Source: a virus. From it: a stretch of DNA of 64,000 bases. Below are positions 41,677 to 48,613 of the stretch, one piece after another; positions within the stretch are counted from its first letter, which is position 1, and every line of letters starts with the position of its first letter. Location: positions 284,583-348,582 of the IMG/VR virus record IMGVR_UViG_3300027770_000025; one strand, given 5' to 3'. The position numbers and the translations under genes are program-made. The notes beneath the pieces are model-generated. The model was not told where the DNA came from and made no database searches. It saw only the letters and a program-made list of their open reading frames with translations.

Positions 41677-42486
41677 CTAATCAATAGAAAAAATATCAAA
41701 ATCTACCCTATTGTCATTAAGATATGCTCTAAGAGGCTCCCTCAAATCTTTTGTCTTATATACTTTCGCAGGACCTTCTGGCCCAATATGGCAAAGAAAT
41801 CCGTCCTGGGTCTCTATATTTGCTTCCTCCTCTAATATCAATCTATATAGACTAATCTGAATGGAATATTCATTATGATTGTTTTCATATAGATGAGAAA
41901 AAGGTCTAAGTAATTTTTTATATCTACCCTTGGGATGCTCGTCATGTTTAAAATCCCCGTTCGTTTTCCAATCTCCAATCAGTAAAAATGGCTTATCGTG
42001 TTCTTCCGACCAAAAAAGAAATGGCTGATCTATAGTTCCAGCTAATCTCCATCTTCTAGAAAATATTTTTAGCTCCGATTTAAGTGGCAATAAAACGCTT
42101 AGTCTTTTATCGTGGATCTCCATGAACTTTTCAATTCTTTCCCTTAATATCTCATCATCAGGAATAATTGGGGCTTTACCGCTCCAAAAGTCTTCTATCC
42201 ATTTATGAACTCTAGTGCCCAAGCTATTAGCTACGTCCGCCTTACCCTGCCATTCATTAAGAACTACTGAAACATCAACACCTCTTTCGTCTGCCTTTCT
42301 TTTAGACCAATATTCCCTGTCAAAAGGAACTTTAAATGTTTTAAGAAATGTTGTTACTGAATCAAACTTTGAAGAGTTATATCTGTATACGTGTGATGGT
42401 TCATCGAAAGTAAACCCACGATCATCGAATATCTCTAGCTTTATCTCTATCTCTTTTTTAGCGCTTATTAGTCTAGAATCCATCAA
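41677..42486 (-). CDS. RecB-type PD-(D/E)XK nuclease
   Basis: The 269-residue protein has the full set of RecB/Cas4-like motifs: GTRVHKWIEDFW (motif I, about 89-100), LAGTIDQPFLF (motif II, Asp), LIGDWKTNGD (motif III, D.K) and YSIQISLYRLILEE (Q...Y). It is an exonuclease-like fold acting on DNA ends. T4 itself uses gp46/47 instead. It is the last gene of the operon dCMP deaminase, ECF sigma, membrane protein, nuclease, and overlaps the membrane gene by 4 bases. Confidence 0.8.
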   Translation of the reverse strand: MMDSRLISAKKEIEIKLEIFDDRGFTFDEPSHVYRYNSSKFDSVTTFLKTFKVPFDREYWSKRKADERGVDVSVVLNEWQGKADVANSLGTRVHKWIEDFWSGKAPIIPDDEILRERIEKFMEIHDKRLSVLLPLKSELKIFSRRWRLAGTIDQPFLFWSEEHDKPFLLIGDWKTNGDFKHDEHPKGRYKKLLRPFSHLYENNHNEYSIQISLYRLILEEEANIETQDGFLCHIGPEGPAKVYKTKDLREPLRAYLNDNRVDFDIFSID

Positions 42487-42929
42487 AACAAATTAATTAG
42501 GTAACTTGCATTTGCTATAGTAAATACAAGTAAGAAAATTTCTAGTATAAATCTAAATATCCATATCCAGCTCAATTCTCTAAAAACGTATTGGTAAACT
42601 ACCAGGTAGGACTCCTCGTCGGTTCCTTTAATTGGTTCTATCCATAGAGTTATTAGTTCCTCTATGTTAATAGCCTTGAAGTATTGATTTATGGGCTTTA
42701 TCTCGTTCATAACAAAAGAAGGTCTTGCTTCTTTTGGTAGATCTGCAGAAAATAGAACCTCTGGGGGTAGATTTACCACAGTATAGATTCGGCCAAACCA
42801 ATCTATTCTCATTCCCTTCCTTGTCCAGATTGGGGACTTTCCCAACTCTTCTTTTATAATCTTAAGATAATCCCTATATAATTTGATATCTTTATAAACT
42901 TTAAAAAATTTTAATATAGCTAGCCACAT
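42483..42929 (-). CDS. Membrane protein, 148 aa, C-terminal helix
   Basis: The protein has a basic start (MWLAILKFFKVYKDIKLYRD), a soluble middle with RIYTVVNLPPEVLF, and one or two hydrophobic segments at the end (SWIWIFRFILEIFLLVFTI). It is likely inner-membrane. Its place between an ECF-type sigma and a nuclease in an early operon suggests an early host-directed function, but no motif shows one. Confidence 0.5.
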   Translation of the reverse strand: MWLAILKFFKVYKDIKLYRDYLKIIKEELGKSPIWTRKGMRIDWFGRIYTVVNLPPEVLFSADLPKEARPSFVMNEIKPINQYFKAINIEELITLWIEPIKGTDEESYLVVYQYVFRELSWIWIFRFILEIFLLVFTIANASYLINLF

Positions 42930-42963
42930 ATTTTTGCTTTATGTTTTATATGAGAATTACACA

Positions 42964-43596
42964 TTAATGTTTCCCCTCCATCTTTTTTTTGATCCTACCC
43001 CTTGCTCTTCTTATTCGAGTAGCGATAGATCTTTTCTTAATGCCATACTTTTCTGCTATGTCCTTGTATTTCATACCATTAATCTCTCTGTCAATCATAA
43101 TATCTCTATAGGTATCAGGTAAAGATCTTATTTCATCTAAAACGGACTCATAAACAGAGTCAATGGTATTTTCCTCGCTAAAGAATCCATATGCTGGATC
43201 ATCCTCAATAGTATAAAATCCACCTATTTCTCCTATTGTGTTTTTAGAAGAAAGGTACTCTAAATCACCATCCTCATGAGCTATTAATCTCTTTCTAGAT
43301 TTCAGAAGTAATAGCGATTCATTTCTTGCTATGTTATAACACCATGTGGAAAAATTACCTCTCTCCATATCATATTGATCTATCTTTAGCCATATCTTGG
43401 ACATGGTATTAAGAAAAGAATCCTCTGCTAATTCCATATTTTTTAGAATCAAAAAACAATGGTTGGATACACCAGGTTTAAGTCTGTTAAATAAATCACT
43501 GAATGACTTGTCTGTTTTATTTAGAATGAAATCCTCTGCTAATGTCTGAATGTTTGTCTCTTTAATCTCCTTTACTTCTCTGTGTTCTTTTTGCAT
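42964..43596 (-). CDS. ECF-type RNA polymerase sigma factor
   Basis: The protein has 210 residues. Region 2 is visible as MSKIWLKIDQYDMERGNFST then WCYNIARNE (about 65-95). Region 4 is the helix-turn-helix part SLPDTYRDIMIDREINGMKY followed by IAEKYGIKKRSIATRIRRAR. A loop of about 40 residues lies between, and the tail is basic. It is a group 4 sigma, distinct from the gp55-type factor at 35832. It belongs to an early operon driven by the promoter at 44221 and may serve the middle or late gene set. Phages with two sigma factors are rare. Confidence 0.85.
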   Translation of the reverse strand: MQKEHREVKEIKETNIQTLAEDFILNKTDKSFSDLFNRLKPGVSNHCFLILKNMELAEDSFLNTMSKIWLKIDQYDMERGNFSTWCYNIARNESLLLLKSRKRLIAHEDGDLEYLSSKNTIGEIGGFYTIEDDPAYGFFSEENTIDSVYESVLDEIRSLPDTYRDIMIDREINGMKYKDIAEKYGIKKRSIATRIRRARGRIKKKMEGKH

Positions 43597-43598
43597 AT

Positions 43599-44204
43599 TT
43601 AGATTTGGTCAAATTGGTTAATTTTATATAATTCTATTCCAGCCTCTATTAGAAATGGAAGTGAATCTGGTTTTCTATAAACTTCTGAAAAAACTACTCT
43701 TTTTATTCCCGATTGTATTATCAATTTAGAACATTCAAAGCAGGGGGAAAGAGTTACATATATTGTAGATCCATCGGAACTTTGGGTACTCTTTGCAAGT
43801 TTTGTTATCGCGTTTGCTTCCGCATGAAGGACGTAGGGTAATGTAGCCATATTCTCATCCTCACAGATATTAGGAAATCCAGTTGGTGATCCATTATAGC
43901 CATCAGAAATTATTGATTTATCCTTTACCATTAAGCATCCCACCTGCATTCTTTTACAGTGAGAATTTTTTCCCCATGTATTAGCCATTTGTAAATAGAT
44001 AAGATCGTTTTTCATTGCCTTTGAATTTTCCCCATATAATGGGCTTTTTTGAATGGCATCGGAATGATCCCAGGAAATGTCAAAAGTTTTTCCTATTTTT
44101 TTGACGCTCCAATTATTTATGCTAAGGAAATCTGGATTGGAGAAATCAAAATCTTCTGAAACTATTTCTCGTCCTGAATAATGTGATAGTATAGATAACT
44201 CCAT
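43599..44204 (-). CDS. cd: dCMP deaminase
   Basis: The protein has the zinc cytidine-deaminase signature: YVLHAEANAI (His127 and catalytic Glu129) and LSPCFECSKLI (Cys155, Cys158). The N-terminal part (DLIYLQMANTWGKNSHCKR, about 67-85) matches the T4 Cd family, including the extra Cys/His zinc site. It converts dCMP to dUMP for thymidylate synthesis. It heads the early operon; the sigma factor follows 2 bases later. An N-terminal extension of about 60 residues is unusual. Confidence 0.9.
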   Translation of the reverse strand: MELSILSHYSGREIVSEDFDFSNPDFLSINNWSVKKIGKTFDISWDHSDAIQKSPLYGENSKAMKNDLIYLQMANTWGKNSHCKRMQVGCLMVKDKSIISDGYNGSPTGFPNICEDENMATLPYVLHAEANAITKLAKSTQSSDGSTIYVTLSPCFECSKLIIQSGIKRVVFSEVYRKPDSLPFLIEAGIELYKINQFDQI

Positions 44205-44220
44205 TAGTTTATAATTTCTG

Positions 44221-44228
44221 CAAACATA
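44221..44228 (-). promoter_or_regulatory. Early promoter, Bacteroidota type (TATGTTTG)
   Basis: The minus strand reads CCTCGTACAATTTTATTATG then TTTG, 17 bases before the dCMP deaminase ATG. A T-run lies just before the CTCG element, as in the ligase promoter. Confidence 0.7.
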
Positions 44229-44268
44229 ATAAAATTGTACGAGGAAAAAAAATATTTTACGATATTTT

Positions 44269-46023
44269 TTAGATCCTTCTAGAATCTGGTCTAAATGGTT
44301 GATCTATTGCTGAAACTGTTAACGGTCCTTCAAGAAGTCCTGCTATTCTGGTAAGTGCATTTTTTATATCCTGCATATCACTATTACTTTCTAATCCATT
44401 ATTACCAGATGCTGGTGTTTCTGATTTTTTATCGGTTCCAGATTTATCTGCAGCTGATTTCATTAAATCTGCGGATGGCTTTGTTTCTGCTGCCTTTGTT
44501 TCCTCTGGTGCTTCCTTATCTTTAGCTGCTTCTTTCTTTGCTAAAGGGTTAAGCTTTTTAACGTTATTTACTAAAGAAGGTGTTTCACCTATTTTAGATG
44601 CTGCCGAGGTTTCAGTAATCTTTTTACCGAGATCAGTTTTAGTTTCTTCCTTCTTTGAAAAGACCCCCTTTAATCCACCTTTCTTATCTATAACCCCTTT
44701 AAGAGCTCCGAGACCTTTTTTAGCAAATGGACTTGCAGCGCCAAGACTTTCCGTTGCTTTATCTGCAGCGGAAAATAAAGCATCCTCTGCGCCTCCTCCT
44801 ATTTTAGAAAGTAACGAAGATACTTTAGTCTCTTTCTTAACATCCTCTGCGCCTCCTCCTATTTTAGAAAGTAGCGAAGATCCTTTAGTCTCTTTCTTAG
44901 GACCCTCCTCAGCACTCTTTTCTTTTTTCCTCTTCTTAGGATTTACTACTTCTTCAGATTTTTTAAGTTCATCGGGTTTCTCTTTAGTTCCAGAGTCTAG
45001 AGTATCCGGTAGATTTTCTAATTTAGAATCGCTCTTATCCGATTTACCTAAGACTTGCTCTGCTGATTTATCCTCCGATTTTTCCTTGCTAATAAGTGAT
45101 TGCGTAGCTAGAAGTTTAGCTTTAGCTACCGCTAGCGAATTATAATAATCTTTATCCTTAGATAAATTCTTTAATATAGCTACCCATGTATTACTCCTAT
45201 TATTTAGATCCTCCCCACTCAATTTATTTTTTATCTCGAGATCTAAAGCCTCTTTCTCAATCTTAGTAATCTCACCATCTATTCCATCCTTTCCTTTACC
45301 GATTAACGAATATAGGGTTTCTACGATCTCACCTGTAGATTTTCTTGAATTATCGTCTTTAGCATTATCCTGAGCTTCTTCATACTTCTCAAGCAATCCA
45401 CTTAAATTCATATTTATGCCCTCGGAATCTATTAATCCCGGATCACTTGGATTACCAAAAAAGTTTAGACTACCTTCTTTGCTATTCTTTAAAAGAGAAC
45501 TAAACTCGGGAACGTTTTTTAATCCTTCCATTAGATCCTTAACGTTAATTGGGATAACACCAGCACCCTTTGGTAACTTAACTACCTCCGGACCATTTTC
45601 ACCAACCAAATATTTGCCTTCTTTCTTAGCAACCCCACCTTCCTGAAATGCTTTAATTATTCCCTTTAATCCCCCCGCGATATTACTGAAATCCTTATTT
45701 GGCCCTTCTCCGCCTTTAGAAACAGATCCTTTTGCCATTTCTGCTATTTTTCCCATAAGTGGGCCTTTCTCGCCAAGTAGTCCACTGATAGCTTTGGTAA
45801 GATCCTTTATTGCTCCTTCACCCTTCTCACTTTCTTTAGGATTAGCCGTAGAAGCCTTATTAGAGGTCGTAGCTGACTCCTTTTCGCTTTTTGTAGATTT
45901 ATCCGTTGATGATATAAGGGACTCTGTAGCGGAAGTATTTTTCTTAATAGACTCAGCTAGAGAATTTATATTCCTGCCAAGGTCGGCTATTTGGGAAAAT
46001 AATTTTTGATTAGGATCTGCCAT
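44269..46023 (-). CDS. Tape measure candidate, 584 aa
   Basis: Residues about 129-158 read GGVAKKEGKYLVGENGPEVV followed by KLPKGAGVIP, a motif common in tail tape-measure proteins. The length (584) is close to T4 gp29 (590), whose length sets tail length. The rest is Ser/Lys/Glu/Ala-rich with low complexity and a 20-residue tandem repeat (KKETKxSSLLSKIGGGAED). Position supports the call: tail tubes, then a gp26-like gene with a probable frameshift extension, then this gene. It lacks the hydrophobic segments often found in tape measures, and its motif lies nearer the N-terminus than usual, so the call is moderate. Confidence 0.5.
   Translation of the reverse strand: MADPNQKLFSQIADLGRNINSLAESIKKNTSATESLISSTDKSTKSEKESATTSNKASTANPKESEKGEGAIKDLTKAISGLLGEKGPLMGKIAEMAKGSVSKGGEGPNKDFSNIAGGLKGIIKAFQEGGVAKKEGKYLVGENGPEVVKLPKGAGVIPINVKDLMEGLKNVPEFSSLLKNSKEGSLNFFGNPSDPGLIDSEGINMNLSGLLEKYEEAQDNAKDDNSRKSTGEIVETLYSLIGKGKDGIDGEITKIEKEALDLEIKNKLSGEDLNNRSNTWVAILKNLSKDKDYYNSLAVAKAKLLATQSLISKEKSEDKSAEQVLGKSDKSDSKLENLPDTLDSGTKEKPDELKKSEEVVNPKKRKKEKSAEEGPKKETKGSSLLSKIGGGAEDVKKETKVSSLLSKIGGGAEDALFSAADKATESLGAASPFAKKGLGALKGVIDKKGGLKGVFSKKEETKTDLGKKITETSAASKIGETPSLVNNVKKLNPLAKKEAAKDKEAPEETKAAETKPSADLMKSAADKSGTDKKSETPASGNNGLESNSDMQDIKNALTRIAGLLEGPLTVSAIDQPFRPDSRRI
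44781..44900 (-). repeat. Two tandem 60-bp units in the tape measure candidate
   Basis: 44781-44840 and 44841-44900 are almost identical and encode two copies of a 20-residue unit ending SSLLSKIGGGAED. Because the unit is in frame, slippage would change protein length without loss of the frame. Confidence 0.85.
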
Positions 46024-46042
46024 TTAATTTGGTTATTATCTC

Positions 46043-46050
46043 TATATATT
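46043..46050 (-). promoter_or_regulatory. Late-type promoter variant AATATATA
   Basis: The minus strand reads AAGAAATATATAGAGATAA, 20 bases before the ATG at 46023. It differs from the main box by one base and lies between the frameshift extension and the tape measure candidate. Confidence 0.45.
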
Positions 46051-46061
46051 TCTTAATAAGA

Positions 46062-46235
46062 TTACTTACCAAAACTAAACAACTCTTTGACCCCGCTTTT
46101 AGCTTTCGCCTCTGCATTTTCAACTTCTATGGCATCATTGAGCTTATCTATCCATATCTGATATTCGTAGAAAGGTATGCTTTCTATCCAATCAGGATCC
46201 AGACTATGCTCCTTCCATAATCTAAACTTGATATC
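46062..46235 (-). CDS. +1 frame extension of the gp26-like gene (tail chaperone-type)
   Basis: This 57-codon frame (DIKFRLWKEHSLDPDWIESI, then PFYEYQIWIDKLN and a basic end) has no start codon. The zero-frame gene ends in CTT TGA. Skipping one T after CTT gives exactly this frame. CUU UGA is the known +1 site of bacterial prfB. The extension ends 38 bases before the tape measure gene. This is the place where tail assembly chaperone frameshifts (lambda G/GT) occur in many phages, and P-x-W, YEY and IWIxxLN look like a conserved short domain. The joint product would be 422 residues. Confidence 0.65.
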   Translation of the reverse strand, partial: DIKFRLWKEHSLDPDWIESIPFYEYQIWIDKLNDAIEVENAEAKAKSGVKELFSFGK

Positions 46236-47331
46236 AAAGAAGTTCTCTAAAGATATCTGAAATAACGAAAAGAGATCTGATCCCGTAGGGAAAGTTTATT
46301 CTAGCGGTGACCTCCATATCACCGCATACTGGGCACTTTTGTTTTACCTCTAGCTTCGTTCCCACTTTGATTTTCTGAGCAAGCTCAAAATACAAGCTAA
46401 ATTCTTCTTTGGTCCAATAATCGCTTTCTCTCATTCTGGAAAGGATCCTTTGGAAATTTAGATCCCTCCATTCGCTAAACATGAAAGGCGCTATATCAAG
46501 AAATCCATCATCAATATCAATATTTTTCTTAGCACATTCTGTTATGAATGAAGTTATTTCCTGGGTTACCCCTATACTAGGAATGTATAGTTCAACAGTC
46601 TTATCAAGTTTTTTAATGGTAAAAACAAAACCTCTGGTCTCTTCACTATAATACTTAGCAATATTTTCGTCAAGTTCATAAGAACTTAGTACGCCAGTTC
46701 TGAGTTCTATACCTTCATTGAAGGGACATTCTGGTGTTTGGTTGCATGATTTTTGCGGCTTAAGGATAATAGAGTTCTCGCCTTTAACGAACGTAAGATC
46801 TCTAATAGCCATGATTATAAAGAATCTATCTTCTTGCTTAAGATCTTTATAAGAAACCACCCCTTCTCCCGAAAATTCCATCCGAGAGCATCGATCTATT
46901 ATGTGAGTTAATTTTTCCTCTATGTCCAATTGATCATCTTCATCGATTGTGGAGAAATGTCTTATCTCTCTAACCTCAGCAGCTCTAATAGCAATTTTAG
47001 TTCCGTCCGGATAATATTTACCTTCCGATGGTAATATCCCAACCGGTATATTTTTCCAACCCATCTCTAATGATATAGGTTTATTTACACTTTGAGCTTT
47101 ACCTAAGGAAGCTAATTGTTGATCATATTGTATCTGATCGATCTTTGGTTGAACCGGTTGGGGAATAGCCTGCTGAACTTGTTGTTGAATTTGTTCAGTT
47201 CTAGCGGATAGCTCCTGTACCTGCGACACCACATTGGTTTCCTTTGCAATAGGCTGGGGATCATCATATTCTATACCCCCCGCAATTTCCTTTCTCTTAA
47301 GAATCTCTTCTGGTGAAATATTATTATCCAT
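46234..47331 (-). CDS. 26: T4 gp26-type baseplate/tail protein, with +1 frameshift site at its stop
   Basis: The 365-residue protein has a Gln/Pro-rich first 100 residues, then the T4-baseplate (gp26) block: LPSEGKYYPDGTKIAIRAAE, EVREIRHFSTIDEDD and an ITECAKKNIDIDD region. A zinc-type set of cysteines is visible (CNQTPEC near residue 200 and CPVCG near the end). It is longer than gp26 (208 residues). It lies between the tubes and the tape measure candidate and ends in CTTCTTTGA, where a +1 slip opens a further 57 codons. Confidence 0.7.
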   Translation of the reverse strand: MDNNISPEEILKRKEIAGGIEYDDPQPIAKETNVVSQVQELSARTEQIQQQVQQAIPQPVQPKIDQIQYDQQLASLGKAQSVNKPISLEMGWKNIPVGILPSEGKYYPDGTKIAIRAAEVREIRHFSTIDEDDQLDIEEKLTHIIDRCSRMEFSGEGVVSYKDLKQEDRFFIIMAIRDLTFVKGENSIILKPQKSCNQTPECPFNEGIELRTGVLSSYELDENIAKYYSEETRGFVFTIKKLDKTVELYIPSIGVTQEITSFITECAKKNIDIDDGFLDIAPFMFSEWRDLNFQRILSRMRESDYWTKEEFSLYFELAQKIKVGTKLEVKQKCPVCGDMEVTARINFPYGIRSLFVISDIFRELL

Positions 47332-47368
47332 TATTTAATCGTTTTTCTTATTATATAACAAAAAACAA

Positions 47369-47397
47369 AAAAGGAGACAAATTAATCGTCTCCTTTT
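47369..47397 (-). terminator. Intrinsic terminator after the tail tube pair
   Basis: A 10-bp stem (AAAAGGAGAC / GTCTCCTTTT) with a 9-base loop and a T-rich end on the minus strand follows the stop at 47420. It separates the tubes from the gp26-like gene. Confidence 0.85.
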
Positions 47398-47419
47398 GCA
47401 TTTAATTTAAAATATATTA

Positions 47420-47995
47420 TTACATAAACAAATCTTCCCAGTAATCACATATCCATGATGTGGTTACAGTGTAGATAGCTGGATTTTCGTAATCTAACTG
47501 CATATCATTAATGGCAGTACTGATAAAGCAAGAAGGTATTCTAATTCTTCTAAAAACATCCCCTCTTTTATTAAATATCGAGATAACCATAGAACCAACA
47601 TAATCGCTTTTAATACCCATCGCACCTGTTAGTGGATTGTATATTAAGTCGCTCCATTGTCTAAGTATCTTATAAACACTCATTGAATTTACGTCATTTA
47701 AGTTAACCTCAAATTCCATACTTAATGTCATATCACTAGTAGTAGGCTCACCTGCAGCATATCTTCTTTGAGCAAACTTATAAGTTTGTTCAATGTTCCC
47801 GTTTGCTAAAATATCTACGGCCAAACCAGTTATAGATTTAACCTGCTGAGCTAAAATTGATTCCCCTTTAAAAGTCGTGCTAGCATCTACTATTCCCGAC
47901 GGTGGCGTGATCAAAACCTCAAATTGGTTAAGATATACCGGTTCGTAGTTGTTTATCGCGGCTTTAGAGTTTGTATAATGTGGTAAACCTGCCAT
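47420..47995 (-). CDS. 19: Tail tube protein, gp19-like, second copy
   Basis: The 191-residue protein shares most blocks with its upstream paralogue: MAGLPHYTNSKAAINNYEPVY (in part), LNQFEV, KFA.R.YA, VNLND.NSM.V.K.LRQWSD, YNPLTGAMG, FNK.GDVFRRI and the ending DYWEDLF. The final DYWE is also the end of T4 gp19. It forms the inner tube of the contractile tail. A longer loop near residues 38-50 distinguishes it from the other copy. Confidence 0.9.
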   Translation of the reverse strand: MAGLPHYTNSKAAINNYEPVYLNQFEVLITPPSGIVDASTTFKGESILAQQVKSITGLAVDILANGNIEQTYKFAQRRYAAGEPTTSDMTLSMEFEVNLNDVNSMSVYKILRQWSDLIYNPLTGAMGIKSDYVGSMVISIFNKRGDVFRRIRIPSCFISTAINDMQLDYENPAIYTVTTSWICDYWEDLFM

Positions 47996-48012
47996 TTATT
48001 TTTTTTATTTTT

Positions 48013-48567
48013 TTATAAGAATAAATCCTCCCAGTAATCAACTGCCCAAGTCATATCATCTATTTTAAATATATCAGTTGAGGTGTAATTAAGATTCATT
48101 TCACTTATTGCCTTAGTGGGATAGCAGTCTCTGCATGTTATTCTTCTGAAAACGTCTCCTTGTTTATTAAAGATAGAAACTACGATAGTACCTGTATAGT
48201 CATTCTTAAGACCCATTGCTCCTGTTAATGGATTATAGATCAAATCACTCCATTGTCTCAATGTTTTAAAAACGTACATTGAGTTGTCATCATTTAAGTT
48301 TACTGTGAAGCTTAAACTTAAATCCAGATAGGTATTATCAGGTTTAGGTCCAGCATAATTTCTTTTAGCAAACTTATACTTTTGAGTAGTTAGTCCTGGG
48401 TTTTTATCTAAGGTAAGTCCACCAACCTTTGACACGTGCTGAAGAAGTATCTCTCCACCCGCAACAGCAGAAGGAGGTATAACAGTAACCTCAAACTGGT
48501 TCAGATAAACAGGTTCGTATTTGTTTATTGCTGATAATGAATTTTGATAATGTGATAGTCCTGCCAT
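48013..48567 (-). CDS. 19: Tail tube protein, gp19-like, first copy
   Basis: The 184-residue protein is a gp19-type tail tube paralogue of 47420-47995, with LNQFEVTVIPPSAVAGG at the start and VDYWEDLFL at the end. Spacing between the copies is 17 bases. The pair may build a mixed tube or one may form an end ring. It follows the sheath gene directly, in the T4 gene order. Confidence 0.9.
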   Translation of the reverse strand: MAGLSHYQNSLSAINKYEPVYLNQFEVTVIPPSAVAGGEILLQHVSKVGGLTLDKNPGLTTQKYKFAKRNYAGPKPDNTYLDLSLSFTVNLNDDNSMYVFKTLRQWSDLIYNPLTGAMGLKNDYTGTIVVSIFNKQGDVFRRITCRDCYPTKAISEMNLNYTSTDIFKIDDMTWAVDYWEDLFL

Positions 48568-48613
48568 ATTCAGTTTATATTTATCTTAGTTGCCTAAAAG
48601 GCTCCAATTCGCA

